Counted from the first letter of the stretch, positions 1-8,736 are shown. The stretch: 64,000 nucleotides of DNA from Bacteroidota bacterium (GCA_018266575.1 JAFEAE010000019.1:161808-225807), one strand, 5' to 3'. Made by a program: numbers and translations. The notes: generated by a model not told the origin, from the sequence alone.

Positions 1-2
1 CG

Positions 3-68
3 GGACTTGCCCTTGTTTTAGACATTCATAAAGCCAGGCCGAAAAAGTTGTTTGATATTTATAAATAA
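3..68 (+). CDS. C-terminal tail of an unidentified protein (partial)
   Basis: An open frame enters from the left edge and reads 21 codons, ending with residues KKLFDIYK before a TAA stop. It is the only frame at the edge that stays open into the intergenic region. The visible part is too short to identify. In Bacteroidota dapB often follows parA/parB and a DUF5683 gene, but nothing in these residues ties it to those families. Confidence 0.4.
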   Translation, partial: GLALVLDIHKARPKKLFDIYK

Positions 69-84
69 TCTTTTAGTTTAAGCT

Positions 85-163
85 GTTGCTCAATAGTAGC
101 ACAACTGATGAACGGATTGCGACGCAACGATGACGCTATGAAAAACTGAAGCTGGTATCAAAA
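85..163 (+). repeat. R1 dispersed repeat, copy 1
   Basis: Core TGCGACGCAACGATG at 118-132, preceded by CAATAGTAGC and followed by a GCTGGTATCAAAA-like right end. It lies in the gap before dapB. Its left half resembles R1 copy 6 (42988-43043) more than the others, so the two may form a subtype reading ATTGCGACGCAACGATG. Confidence 0.7.
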
Positions 164-237
164 CATACTTCATCATTTCTTATTTTTTATTTCTTATTTC
201 TTATTTTCTTTGCATTACACTATATAAAAATTACAAG

Positions 238-954
238 ATGAGAATTGCATTAATCGGCTACGGCAAAATGGGAAAAGCCATTGAAGAAATTGCGCTGAAA
301 CGCGGTCATGAAATTGTTTTGAAAATCGACCTGGACAATGTAAATGACCTGAACAAAGAAAATATGTCGAAAGCGGATGCGGCTATCGAATTTAGCAGCC
401 CGCACAGTGCCTATGACAACGTGATGAAATGTCTTCGGTTAGGCGTTCCTGTTATATGCGGGTCGACCGGCTGGCTGGATAAATATGAGGAAGTAAAAAA
501 ATATTGCCTGGATAGCAACGGATCATTTTTATATTCGAGCAATTACAGCATCGGCGTAAATATTTTTTTTGAGATCAACAAACATCTCGCCCAACTGATG
601 GCGAACCATGCCGAGTACAATGTAGCAATCACAGAAACGCATCACACGCAAAAACGGGATGCGCCGAGCGGAACTGCCATTTCTATAGCCGAGCAGATAA
701 TGGAAAAAATCTCACGCAAAACAAAATGGGTGAACCACGGCAGTACAAACCCTTACGAGCTTGAAATTTTTAGCGAACGCATTGACCCGGCACCGGGCAC
801 GCACCAGGTAAAATATTCCTCCCCGATCGATGATATCGAGATCACCCACACAGCCCATAACAGGCAAGGGTTCGCTACCGGCGCGGTTTTGGCGGCGGAA
901 TTCATACATCACAAAAAAGGAGTGTTTAGCATGAAAGACGTCTTGGGCATATAA
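238..954 (+). CDS. dapB: 4-hydroxy-tetrahydrodipicolinate reductase
   Basis: Catalyses the NAD(P)H-dependent reduction step of the lysine/diaminopimelate pathway in the cytoplasm and so feeds murein and lysine synthesis. The 238-residue product has the N-terminal nucleotide-binding motif GYGKMGKAI (residues 7-15), a GSTGW segment in the Rossmann domain, and the family signature ETHHTQKRDAPSGTA around residues 132-146 with its catalytic His and Lys. Length is normal for the shorter Bacteroidota DapB. The ATG follows a TTTCTTTGC stretch 15-25 bases upstream that resembles the phylum's -7 element. The Rrf2 gene 64 bases downstream reads the same way. Confidence 0.96.
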   Translation: MRIALIGYGKMGKAIEEIALKRGHEIVLKIDLDNVNDLNKENMSKADAAIEFSSPHSAYDNVMKCLRLGVPVICGSTGWLDKYEEVKKYCLDSNGSFLYSSNYSIGVNIFFEINKHLAQLMANHAEYNVAITETHHTQKRDAPSGTAISIAEQIMEKISRKTKWVNHGSTNPYELEIFSERIDPAPGTHQVKYSSPIDDIEITHTAHNRQGFATGAVLAAEFIHHKKGVFSMKDVLGI

Positions 955-1018
955 CTTTTAACACGGCTGTTTGTTATTAAAGAAAAAAAATTAATTTGTA
1001 GGATAAATCGGTAAACGA

Positions 1019-1429
1019 ATGTTGTCGAAAAAAACGCAATATGCTTTTCAGGCTTTGATGTATCTCGCACAGAAGGAAAATAATGAACCGGTATTGATAG
1101 CCGAGATATCTAAAAAGAAAAAGATCCCGCTTAAATTTTTAGAGAATATTTTGCTTGAATTAAAAAAAGCAAAGATCCTCGACAGCAAAAAAGGAAAAGG
1201 CGGCGGGTATTATTTTGCAAAGAACCCGAAAGATATTCAGCTTGCAACGGTGATGCGGCTGCTCGACGGGCCGATCTCGCTTGTGTCGTGTGTGAGTTTA
1301 TATTTTTATGAAAAGTGCAGGAATTGTGATGAAAAAAGTTGCGGGTTGCATGATGCTATGGCGCAAGTACGCGATGCCAACCTGAGAATTCTGGAGAAAA
1401 AAACGATTGCGGACATTGCCCGCAAATAG
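1019..1429 (+). CDS. Rrf2-family transcriptional regulator
   Basis: A 136-residue winged-helix regulator of the Rrf2 family, which includes Fe-S sensors (IscR, NsrR) and the cysteine regulator CymR. The N-terminal helix-turn-helix begins MLSKKTQYAFQAL; GKGGGYYFA near residues 59-67 is the wing. Four cysteines at about residues 91, 100, 103 and 108 could bind a metal or cluster, but NsrR/IscR spacing is not matched exactly, so the ligand is unknown. A TTTG at about 967 and TTAATTTG at about 990 make a plausible promoter. The nearest sulfur gene is the cystathionine beta-synthase 7.6 kb away, so its target cannot be read from context. Confidence 0.88.
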   Translation: MLSKKTQYAFQALMYLAQKENNEPVLIAEISKKKKIPLKFLENILLELKKAKILDSKKGKGGGYYFAKNPKDIQLATVMRLLDGPISLVSCVSLYFYEKCRNCDEKSCGLHDAMAQVRDANLRILEKKTIADIARK

Positions 1430-1447
1430 AACCAATAACGATTGCTT

Positions 1448-2800
1448 ATGGCTCTCAGTAAGCCCCATCTCTCCTTCTGGCAGATCATCAATATGAATGT
1501 CGGTTTCTTCGGCATTCAGTACAGTTTTGGTTTGCAGCAAACAGCGATTAACCCGCTATATACTTTTTTACACGCCAAACCAGAGCAACTTCCTTTCCTG
1601 AATCTTGCAGGGCCGATGACAGGTTTGCTGATCCAACCATTAATCGGTGCAATGAGCGACCGGACATGGCACCCCCGCTGGGGCAGGCGAAAACCTTATT
1701 TTCTCACAGGCGCTATATGCTGCAGCCTTTGTTTATTTGCATTTCCATTCAGCCGGGCATTATGGATGGCTGCAGGATTATTGTGGATACTTGATGCAGC
1801 CAACAACACAGCTATGGAACCTTATCGCGCATTTATTGCCGATAAATTACCCGATTCGCAAAGGCCTTTAGGTTTTTTGACACAAAGTTTTTTTACAGGA
1901 TTAGGAATCACACTTGCCAATTTATCGCTCGGTTTTTTTAAAAACATAATAACCGGTGAAACAAAAACCAGCGACGGGCAATCCGGCATTCCTTATTGGG
2001 TATTTGGTTCTTTTTTTGTCGGCGCTTTTTGTTCGATTACCTCTGTTATCTGGTCAATAACCAAAACACCGGAGATACCGCCTACCGATGAAGAACTGGC
2101 CGAACTACGTTCAAGAAAATCAGGGATACTTGAACCATTAAGAGAAATTTTCTCTGCAATAAAAGACATGCCGAAGATCATGTGGCAACTGGCGTTGGTG
2201 TATTTGTTTCAATGGTATGCGATGTTCTGCTATTGGCAATTCGTTTCATTAAGTATTGCAAAATCTGTATTCAACACAACTCCTGAAGGCAATAAAGAAA
2301 TGTATGAACAGGCTGTAGTGTGGGCAGGCAAGGTAAACGGTTTTTATAATATTGTAACATTTGTATCTGCATTTGGGTTAGTATGGCTTGCCAGGAAATT
2401 CAGTGCAAAGTATGTTCACATCACTTGCTTATTTCTTGCAGGAATTGCGCTGCTAATATTTCCCCATATTACCAATAAAAATTTATTGTTTGCGCCAATG
2501 GTTGGTTTTGGAATAGCATGGGCAAGCATGATGGGGGTTCCATATATAATGGTTGTGGGAAACATACCTAAAGAAAGATATGGCGTATATATGGGCATCA
2601 TCAACATGATGATCGTTGTTCCGATGATATTGCAGACATTATCATTCGGGTTTATTTATAAAAACTTTTTAGGCGGAAATCCTGCAGCTGCAATTTCGTT
2701 TGCAGGTGTGTTATTGTTGCTGGCGGCATTAGCTACCATGCGGATAAAAAAAGACCATATAACTGATGATACAGTAATCCCTGCGGGTTCAGCACATTGA
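1448..2800 (+). CDS. MFS sugar transporter, GPH/SLC45-like, probably sucrose or a related glucoside
   Basis: A 450-residue inner-membrane protein with about 12 hydrophobic segments. The loop after TM2 carries SDRTWHPRWGRRKPYF, the form of the MFS loop motif seen in SLC45/GPH-type sucrose and maltose carriers. It is followed by a PfkB sugar kinase and an amylosucrase on the same strand, so sucrose is the best-supported substrate: import, then cleavage inside the cell. The ATG at 1448 was preferred over an in-frame TTG two codons earlier. The gene starts only 18 bases after the Rrf2 stop, so co-transcription with that regulator is possible. The substrate is inferred from the neighbours. Confidence 0.85.
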   Translation: MALSKPHLSFWQIINMNVGFFGIQYSFGLQQTAINPLYTFLHAKPEQLPFLNLAGPMTGLLIQPLIGAMSDRTWHPRWGRRKPYFLTGAICCSLCLFAFPFSRALWMAAGLLWILDAANNTAMEPYRAFIADKLPDSQRPLGFLTQSFFTGLGITLANLSLGFFKNIITGETKTSDGQSGIPYWVFGSFFVGAFCSITSVIWSITKTPEIPPTDEELAELRSRKSGILEPLREIFSAIKDMPKIMWQLALVYLFQWYAMFCYWQFVSLSIAKSVFNTTPEGNKEMYEQAVVWAGKVNGFYNIVTFVSAFGLVWLARKFSAKYVHITCLFLAGIALLIFPHITNKNLLFAPMVGFGIAWASMMGVPYIMVVGNIPKERYGVYMGIINMMIVVPMILQTLSFGFIYKNFLGGNPAAAISFAGVLLLLAALATMRIKKDHITDDTVIPAGSAH

Positions 2801-2872
2801 TTAAACCTATCACGTTTTGAAACGAACATGCCGATTCGGGATTTACAAAAACCTGATAGGCTTAAGAAAAAT

Positions 2873-2950
2873 TATGTAACCAGCATCGGAATTCTATTAA
2901 GCATCGTTGCGTCGCACTCTTGTACCGCATGAATACTATTGAACAGGTCT
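2873..2950 (-). repeat. R1 dispersed repeat, copy 2
   Basis: Reverse orientation: the complement of TGCGACGCAACGATG is at 2902-2916. The right end TGTAACCAGC (complement of GCTGGTTACA) and the left arm with CTATTGAAC are both recognisable. It lies between the transporter and fructokinase genes. Confidence 0.75.
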
Positions 2951-2975
2951 CTAACAGTCATGGCTACCCGCATTT

Positions 2976-3007
2976 CCGGATACCGGTTACCAGTAACAGG
3001 TATCCGG
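2976..3007. repeat. R5 inverted repeat (CCGGATACC / GGTATCCGG)
   Basis: A 32-base palindrome-like element with 9-base arms CCGGATACC and GGTATCCGG around a GGTTACCAGTAACA centre. A related copy lies at 52232-52265 at the 3' end of pepT. It ends about 20 bases before the fructokinase start, so it would lie in that gene's leader if the genes are co-transcribed. Confidence 0.7.
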
Positions 3008-3027
3008 CAACAAAATTCTAAAAGTGT

Positions 3028-3981
3028 ATGAAAAAAATTCTCTGCATCGGCGAAGCCCTGATCGATATGATCTGTACAGACAAAGGCAAATCATTATCGC
3101 AAGGACAAAATTTTTTGAAGAAACCCGGTGGCGCCCCTACAAATGTAGCTGCTGCAATTGCTGCCTTAGGGGGAACTGTTGAACTTGCAGCAAAAGTCGG
3201 CAACGATCCCTTCGGCAGGCAACTCATCGATGTGATGCAGGAATTTGGGGTTGCTACAAAATGGATGCTACTTGATAACAAACATTTCACCACGTTTGCA
3301 TTTGTGTCATTAATGGAAGATGGTGAGCGTGATTTTGTTTTTAACCGCGGAGCAGATGGAGAACTAACAAGACATGAAGTGGAAGATATTCCACTCGAAG
3401 AATTCTCCATCATTCATTTTGGTTCTGCTACAGCATTTTTGCATGGCCCATTGCAGGTTGCTTATGAAAGCCTTTTGCAAAAAGCATTGCAGCAAAATAT
3501 TTTCATCAGCTTCGATCCTAATTATCGCCATCTTCTCTTTAAGAGCAATAAACAATCATTCATTGATCAGTCGTGGAATTTTTTACAGAGTTGCCATTTC
3601 TTCAAAGTAAGCGATGAGGAAGCAATGCTGATCACCAGCAAAGCAACCCTGGAAGATGCAACAACATCATTACTTGAAAAAACAAAAGCAGTATTTGCGA
3701 TCACACTTGGAAAAGACGGAACATTGCTTGGCGCAAATAACACAACAACAATTGTGGAAAGCATTCCCGTAAAACCTGTCGACACAACCGGCGCAGGCGA
3801 TGCGTTTGTTGGCGCCGTGTTATACCAATTAAGTAATATGAACGTTTCAGATATTCAGAATTTACCAATAGAAAAATGGGAACATATTGTTGCCAATGCA
3901 AACAAGGCCGGCGCACGAACCTGCGAATATCTCGGAGCTATGGAAGCGTTCAAGCATTTGAATAATGATATCTTTAAGTAG
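3028..3981 (+). CDS. PfkB-family carbohydrate kinase, probably fructokinase
   Basis: A 317-residue ribokinase/PfkB-fold sugar kinase that transfers the ATP gamma-phosphate to a free sugar in the cytoplasm. The first family signature appears as KKPGGAPTNVAAAIAALGG (residues 31-49) and the second as DTTGAGDAF (252-260), whose last Asp (258) is the catalytic base. Length and the GGAPTNVA pattern match bacterial fructokinases. Amylosucrase, encoded 102 bases downstream, releases fructose from sucrose, which explains why a fructokinase sits here. The product would be fructose 6-phosphate for glycolysis; the aldolase at 12.5 kb is consistent with this but not linked. Fructose specificity is inferred from context. 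Confidence 0.87.
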   Translation: MKKILCIGEALIDMICTDKGKSLSQGQNFLKKPGGAPTNVAAAIAALGGTVELAAKVGNDPFGRQLIDVMQEFGVATKWMLLDNKHFTTFAFVSLMEDGERDFVFNRGADGELTRHEVEDIPLEEFSIIHFGSATAFLHGPLQVAYESLLQKALQQNIFISFDPNYRHLLFKSNKQSFIDQSWNFLQSCHFFKVSDEEAMLITSKATLEDATTSLLEKTKAVFAITLGKDGTLLGANNTTTIVESIPVKPVDTTGAGDAFVGAVLYQLSNMNVSDIQNLPIEKWEHIVANANKAGARTCEYLGAMEAFKHLNNDIFK

Positions 3982-4079
3982 TCATCGGTCGACAGTCGTC
4001 AGTCAGCTGCAGAAACTTTAATTTTATAATGAATGATCGAAATAAGCAACCCGACGACCGTTGACTGAAAACCGATAAC
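3981..4079. repeat. R4 GTC/GAC-rich inverted repeat pair
   Basis: The left arm (3981-4006) begins GTCATCGGTCGACAGTCGTC and the right arm (about 4049-4079) reads CCGACGACCGTTGACTG and continues to ACCGATAAC. The arms are imperfect inverted repeats with an A/T-rich centre. The element fills the gap between the fructokinase stop and the amylosucrase start and would fold in a read-through transcript. Confidence 0.7.
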
Positions 4080-4083
4080 CAAC

Positions 4084-6021
4084 ATGTACCAACAAAAGCT
4101 TCATCAGCAGATCAACTCCACACTCCCGAAATCAGGAATTGATATCAGCGGAAAAGACAACTCATTCTATGCACGTTTTATTGCGAATGCAGATGCCATT
4201 CAATCTTTATATAAAACTATTTATGGCGATAATGAAAAAAGTAATGAATACTTCAAACAGCTTTTGCAAACAATATTAAATGCACATATTACCCGTCCGG
4301 CTTCATTAAAACAAAGAGATGATACAAAAGATGAACATTGGTTTTTGAGTAATCAAATAACGGGAATGAGTTTGTATGTCGACAGGTTTTGTGGCAACCT
4401 TCAAAATCTTGTTGACAAAATCGATTATTTCAAAAAACTCGGCGTTAATTTTTTGCACCTGATGCCCGTCTTCGAAAGCCCGCAAGGAGAAAGCGACGGT
4501 GGTTATGCGGTTTCTGATTTCAGAAAAGTGGATGAACGTTTCGGCTCATTGGAAGATCTAAAAAATCTTCAGAAAAAAATGAGCGATGAGAATATGTATT
4601 TGATGATCGATATCGTTCTCAACCATACTTCTCAAAAACATGAATGGGCAGAGAAAGCAAAACAAGGCGACAAAAAATACCAGCATTATTATTACATGTA
4701 CGACGACCGTTTAGTGCCTGATGCGTTTGAACAAGACATGCCGGAAATTTTTCCCGAAAAAGCTCCAGGCAGTTTTACGTATGTGCATGACTGTGACAAA
4801 TGGGTGATGACTGTTTTCCACGATTATCAATGGGATTTGAATTATACCAATCCTGAAGTATTGCTGGAAATGCTGGAAAATATTTTCTTCTATGCCAATC
4901 TCGGCGTGGATATTTTGCGCATCGATGCACCTGCATTTATCTGGAAGCAGATCGGAACAACTTGCCAGAATCTACCACAAGCACACACACTTCTCCGCCT
5001 GATAAAACAGTGTGTGCTTGTTGCAGCACCGGGCATGGCTTTGCTTGGCGAAGCAATTGTGGCACCTGCCGCCATCATGAAATATTTCGGCACCGATGAA
5101 TACACAGCAAAAGAATGTGATGTTGCTTACAATGCGACCCACATGGCTCTGCAATGGGATGCGCTCGCAACAGGAAACATTAAAGTGATGCTTGCGGCGC
5201 AACACGAGATTTTGAAAAAACCTTTCGGCACAACATGGATCAGTTATACACGCTGCCACGATGATATCGGTTTGGGTTATGATGATTATATGATCGAGCA
5301 GGCAGGCTTCAATGCGTATGAACACCGGAGATTTTTGAAAGAATATTATTCCGGGAATTATTACAGCTCGCCTTCAACCGGCGCGTTATTCTCTGTAAAC
5401 CCGAAAACACAGGATGCCCGGATCAGTGGGTCGCTGGCATCATTGTGCGGGTTGGAAAAAGCATTATCGGAAAAGAATGATCATGCGATTGAAATCTCCA
5501 TCGGCAAGATCATTATGATGCAGGCACATAGTTTTTTTATTGGCGGAATACCAATGCTATTTTATGGCGATGAAGTTGGGTACACGAATGATTATTCTTA
5601 CCTGAACGATCCCGGGAAAAGTTATGACAACCGCTGGATGCACCGGCCAATTATCAATTGGGAAAAAAATAAAAATATTGATGTAGAGGGAACCGTTGAG
5701 AAAAACGTTTTTTCTGCTACACAAAAACTCATCAGCATACGAAAAAAACTTTCTGTAGTAGCTGATCTGAAAAATCTTACCTGGCTCACGCCACACAATA
5801 TTCATGTAGCAGCTTATCTGCGTGCCTATGATACTAAAAAACTGTATTGCATTTTTAATTTCAGTGAGCATACATCCTACCTCACCTGGTATGCGTTCAA
5901 AGAACACGGCAAGTCACCGGAAAAATTATACGATCATTGGCAGGAAAAAAATATCACAGTCGGTAGAGATAATGAATACCTGATCTTAGAGCCGTATGGA
6001 TTTTGTTTGTTGGAAACGTAG
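4084..6021 (+). CDS. Amylosucrase (GH13 glucansucrase)
   Basis: A 645-residue enzyme that splits sucrose and transfers glucose to a growing alpha-1,4-glucan, releasing fructose. It differs from plain sucrose hydrolases by the amylosucrase helical N-domain (residues 1-90) and by segments that closely follow Neisseria polysaccharea amylosucrase: GVDILRIDAPAFIWKQIG with nucleophile Asp281, LLGEAI with acid/base Glu323, and RCHDDIG with Asp393, plus MPEIFPEKAPGSFT near 219-232. The SDGGYAVSDF segment is also typical. There is no signal peptide, so it acts in the cytoplasm and needs imported sucrose. With the upstream carrier and kinase it forms a cassette that can store glucose as glucan while fructose enters glycolysis. 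The convergent gene begins 4 bases after the stop. Confidence 0.94.
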   Translation: MYQQKLHQQINSTLPKSGIDISGKDNSFYARFIANADAIQSLYKTIYGDNEKSNEYFKQLLQTILNAHITRPASLKQRDDTKDEHWFLSNQITGMSLYVDRFCGNLQNLVDKIDYFKKLGVNFLHLMPVFESPQGESDGGYAVSDFRKVDERFGSLEDLKNLQKKMSDENMYLMIDIVLNHTSQKHEWAEKAKQGDKKYQHYYYMYDDRLVPDAFEQDMPEIFPEKAPGSFTYVHDCDKWVMTVFHDYQWDLNYTNPEVLLEMLENIFFYANLGVDILRIDAPAFIWKQIGTTCQNLPQAHTLLRLIKQCVLVAAPGMALLGEAIVAPAAIMKYFGTDEYTAKECDVAYNATHMALQWDALATGNIKVMLAAQHEILKKPFGTTWISYTRCHDDIGLGYDDYMIEQAGFNAYEHRRFLKEYYSGNYYSSPSTGALFSVNPKTQDARISGSLASLCGLEKALSEKNDHAIEISIGKIIMMQAHSFFIGGIPMLFYGDEVGYTNDYSYLNDPGKSYDNRWMHRPIINWEKNKNIDVEGTVEKNVFSATQKLISIRKKLSVVADLKNLTWLTPHNIHVAAYLRAYDTKKLYCIFNFSEHTSYLTWYAFKEHGKSPEKLYDHWQEKNITVGRDNEYLILEPYGFCLLET

Positions 6022-6025
6022 TAAG

Positions 6026-7090
6026 TTACAAAATCTCCACTCCCAAACCCGGCTTATCATTAGGAAACATATAACCATCTTCAATAGCAAATCCACCGCT
6101 TACTGCATCTTCTGCAAGGTCTAAACTGCCGTCAAGATCGAGGTATTTGGTATGCGGGCAGGAAAATGCAGCATGCAATGCAGCCGTAATACTAACAATA
6201 CTTTCGTCGTTGCAACCCCAGAACAGATCGATATTTGCTGGCTTTGCAATCGTTGCAATTTCATGGGCGCCTGCAATACCTCCGCATTTCATCAGCTTGA
6301 TATTAAAAATGCCGTATAAATTTTCCTGTGAAAGTTTTAATGCTGACCGTTCGTTTTTTAATGATTCATCTGCAGCTAATTTTTTTCTCACTTCTTCAGG
6401 TAATGCTTGCAGATCTTTGTCAATAGAAGGTTTCATCGGTTGTTCGATCAATTCCACATTCTCTTTTTTTGTTTTTTCCAAAAATGCCCTGAGTTGATCA
6501 AAATCGTAACCTGTATTCGCATCCACACGGATAATAAAATGAACGCCGAATTTTTCACGCAGTTTTATTATTCTCTCTGCATCTGATTCGGCATCCAAAC
6601 CTATTTTTACTTTCAGTACTTTGAATTTCTTCTTTTGATACTCACTTGCTTCCTCGATCGTGCCTTTCACATCTTTGATGCCGATTGTTACCGAGGTCAG
6701 CAACTTACGGTGATGCCTGCCGTAAAAATCAACAACAGGAATGTCAAGAAATTTTCCAAAAGCATCATGCAATGCTATATCAATAGCAGCTTGTGTTCCG
6801 GGTAAATTTTTAAAATGGCTTTTTGCAGTATAAATAAGATGCAGGAACTGGCGGATATCTTTCCCTATCATGTCTGCAACAAATTCTGACTGCAGGTTCT
6901 GAAATGTCTGATCGGGACCTTCGCCTACAACTTCAGGCGCAGGATTAGCAGCACCAATCCCTTTGATCCCGTTTTCAAGTTCCACCTCAAAAAAAACATT
7001 CTCCACATCCGTGATCGTTTCCCTTGCAATAGTATATGGCTTTTGCAAGGCAAGATTTTTTTTATAGGCGCTAATTGATTTGATCTTCAT
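6026..7090 (-). CDS. Enolase-superfamily epimerase: L-Ala-D/L-Glu dipeptide epimerase or DgcA-type N-acetyl-D-glutamate racemase
   Basis: A 354-residue member of the muconate-lactonizing subgroup. Catalytic and metal residues are all visible: KVK (Lys160/Lys162), RVDANTGYD (Asp190), ELIEQP (Glu216), ADES (Asp241) and Lys265 in NIKLMKCGG. The late KYLDLDGSLDL segment holds a DxD pair (318/320) that in dipeptide epimerases binds the free amino end of Ala-Glu. That favours murein-peptide recycling. The adjacent DUF1611 gene, however, matches the DgcN partner of the reported D-glutamate route, in which an enzyme of this family racemizes N-acetyl-D-glutamate. Both roles concern D-Glu; the sequence alone does not decide. 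It is downstream of the DUF1611 gene on the minus strand with a 75-base gap. Confidence 0.85.
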   Translation of the reverse strand: MKIKSISAYKKNLALQKPYTIARETITDVENVFFEVELENGIKGIGAANPAPEVVGEGPDQTFQNLQSEFVADMIGKDIRQFLHLIYTAKSHFKNLPGTQAAIDIALHDAFGKFLDIPVVDFYGRHHRKLLTSVTIGIKDVKGTIEEASEYQKKKFKVLKVKIGLDAESDAERIIKLREKFGVHFIIRVDANTGYDFDQLRAFLEKTKKENVELIEQPMKPSIDKDLQALPEEVRKKLAADESLKNERSALKLSQENLYGIFNIKLMKCGGIAGAHEIATIAKPANIDLFWGCNDESIVSITAALHAAFSCPHTKYLDLDGSLDLAEDAVSGGFAIEDGYMFPNDKPGLGVEIL

Positions 7091-7110
7091 TATATGCGAA
7101 TTTGAAATAT

Positions 7111-7161
7111 GAATTTGAACGAATTTTCTCGAATATGATTCGTAAAAATTCGTTCAAATTC
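7111..7161. repeat. Perfect 17-bp hairpin between the DUF1611 and epimerase genes
   Basis: Arms GAATTTGAACGAATTTT (7111-7127) and AAAATTCGTTCAAATTC (7145-7161) are exact reverse complements with a 17-base loop. It fills most of the 75-base intercistronic gap. Sequences like ACGAATT...AATTCGTGT recur at 53578-53632, 53780-53818 and 61711-61745, so this may be a copy of that family rather than a site specific to this operon. Confidence 0.8.
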
Positions 7162-7165
7162 GTGT

Positions 7166-8221
7166 TTAAGCTTTGTTCTTGTTTATTAGCAATTCTCTTA
7201 TTGGCGTTAAAATTTTCGCACATCCTTCCTGCAGCGGCAACATCACCGGGAGTTTCGTTCGTTGTTCATATTCTTTCTGAAAAGCAAATGCTTCTTCATT
7301 TGTACAATGTTCGGTGTTCAATGCAATCGCAATGACTGTTGAGCCTAATAAACGGATCAGTTCAATTTCTGTTTCAACAGAATGAATTTCTCCCCACGCC
7401 GGATCATGTTCATAGTATTTTCTTTTAGGAGCATGAACAAGAATAACCGACTTTGCATTCCCGGAAATTAGCATTTCAGAACCGCAAGGCCCGGTTGGAT
7501 TGCGCAATGCAGACTGGCCTTCAATCAAAATCACATCAGCATTTGTTTTTTTATCACAGGTAAGAATTGCATGTTCCAGTTCACCCGAAACAAAATCATT
7601 CAACGTTGAATCAAAAATAAAACCGTATTTACCACCCTGCAGCCAACCTGTTTGCCCCGTATAAATCATTTGCGCATTGATGCCTGCTTCCCGGCATTCA
7701 TTCATTACAAAACGTGTTGTCGTTCGTTTGCCCAATGCGCAATCAGTACCTATAACGGCAATGACAGGTGTTTTCATTTTAAAAATATCCCCAGTCCAGA
7801 AATGCAGATCCTTTCTTTTTTTAGGAATTCGTATATCTATCAACGTTACCTCGTTTTCTTCTGCAAGCTCTTTTATATCCTGTCTCTCTATTAAATGATC
7901 GTGCAAGCCGTTTATAACCGAGAGTTTATTTTTTATTGCAGATTTTACTTCTTCGATCAGGTCACCCGGGAAAACGCCGCCAGCAGTTGCTACGCCAACA
8001 ATACAATATGCAGGTTTCAGATGGAGTGTTTCTTCAATGCTCTTAATAACAGGGATATTCCTTTTTTTTCCGTCAAGAACTTCGCCAGCATCTTTTCCCG
8101 CACTGGCAAAATCAACAATGGCAACGATTTCAAAGCGGTTGCTTTCGCGGATCAAACCGTGTGCAGTTTTTGCGTTATCAGTCGCGAGTAACCCGTTTGT
8201 AATAATGATTGCCTTATCCAT
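7166..8221 (-). CDS. DUF1611 P-loop protein, DgcN-like (possible D-glutamate N-acetyltransferase)
   Basis: A 351-residue cytoplasmic protein of the DUF1611/COG3367 family. The N-terminal half is Rossmann-like; the C-terminal half has a P-loop, GTDCALGKRT (158-167), and conserved YTGQTGW and EGQSALRNPTGPCGSE segments. A family member named DgcN has been reported to acetylate D-glutamate ahead of racemization by DgcA, encoded next to it. The gene here is immediately upstream of a DgcA/dipeptide-epimerase homologue on the same strand, the reported arrangement. Family assignment is firm; the acetyltransferase role is inferred from the pairing. Confidence 0.82.
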   Translation of the reverse strand: MDKAIIITNGLLATDNAKTAHGLIRESNRFEIVAIVDFASAGKDAGEVLDGKKRNIPVIKSIEETLHLKPAYCIVGVATAGGVFPGDLIEEVKSAIKNKLSVINGLHDHLIERQDIKELAEENEVTLIDIRIPKKRKDLHFWTGDIFKMKTPVIAVIGTDCALGKRTTTRFVMNECREAGINAQMIYTGQTGWLQGGKYGFIFDSTLNDFVSGELEHAILTCDKKTNADVILIEGQSALRNPTGPCGSEMLISGNAKSVILVHAPKRKYYEHDPAWGEIHSVETEIELIRLLGSTVIAIALNTEHCTNEEAFAFQKEYEQRTKLPVMLPLQEGCAKILTPIRELLINKNKA

Positions 8222-8736
8222 TTCTGAAAAATGTTCAATTCTTGTTAATGATTTTAATTCTGTTTTAAGCCGCCTGACCTACAGATTCATTTAATGAATT
8301 TAAGTTTTTAGGATGATTTCTAAAGAAGGCCTGCCGAAAATATAGTTATTGGTCAAGTGGCTAATAGTGACAGGGCAAGTTAATTGATTATTTTTTGCAG
8401 AAAACAAGATCGAAATTGAAAGCGTCATAAATTTCAAAACCAGAATATTACTATTACCTGATGTCGTTTTAATAGGGATACTAATAAAATTATTTAAAAA
8501 AAATCAACAACTTTTTAAAACCACTTTGGCTCATGGAGCGACGATCATCTGCAGCAGGTTCCTCAAATAATTATACAAATCCTGCTCCGATTATTAAAAT
8601 AGTTTTTGTTGCAATCTTAAAAATGTAAATACTGAAGATGAGATGCCGGCAGATGTAAAAGATCATTTAAGACACGTAAATTATTGGATACACAACTACG
8701 ACGTACTAAAACCGGTTGTTTGTTACTGTTAGTAAA
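8222..8736. other. Intergenic region without a recognisable gene
   Basis: About 515 bases between the divergent DUF1611 gene and the next repeat. Short open stretches occur, for example about 8642-8731 reading MPADVKDHLRHVNYWIHNYD, but none has coding context, a start signal or a recognised family. It could hold a decayed gene; this cannot be shown by reading alone. Confidence 0.4.
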
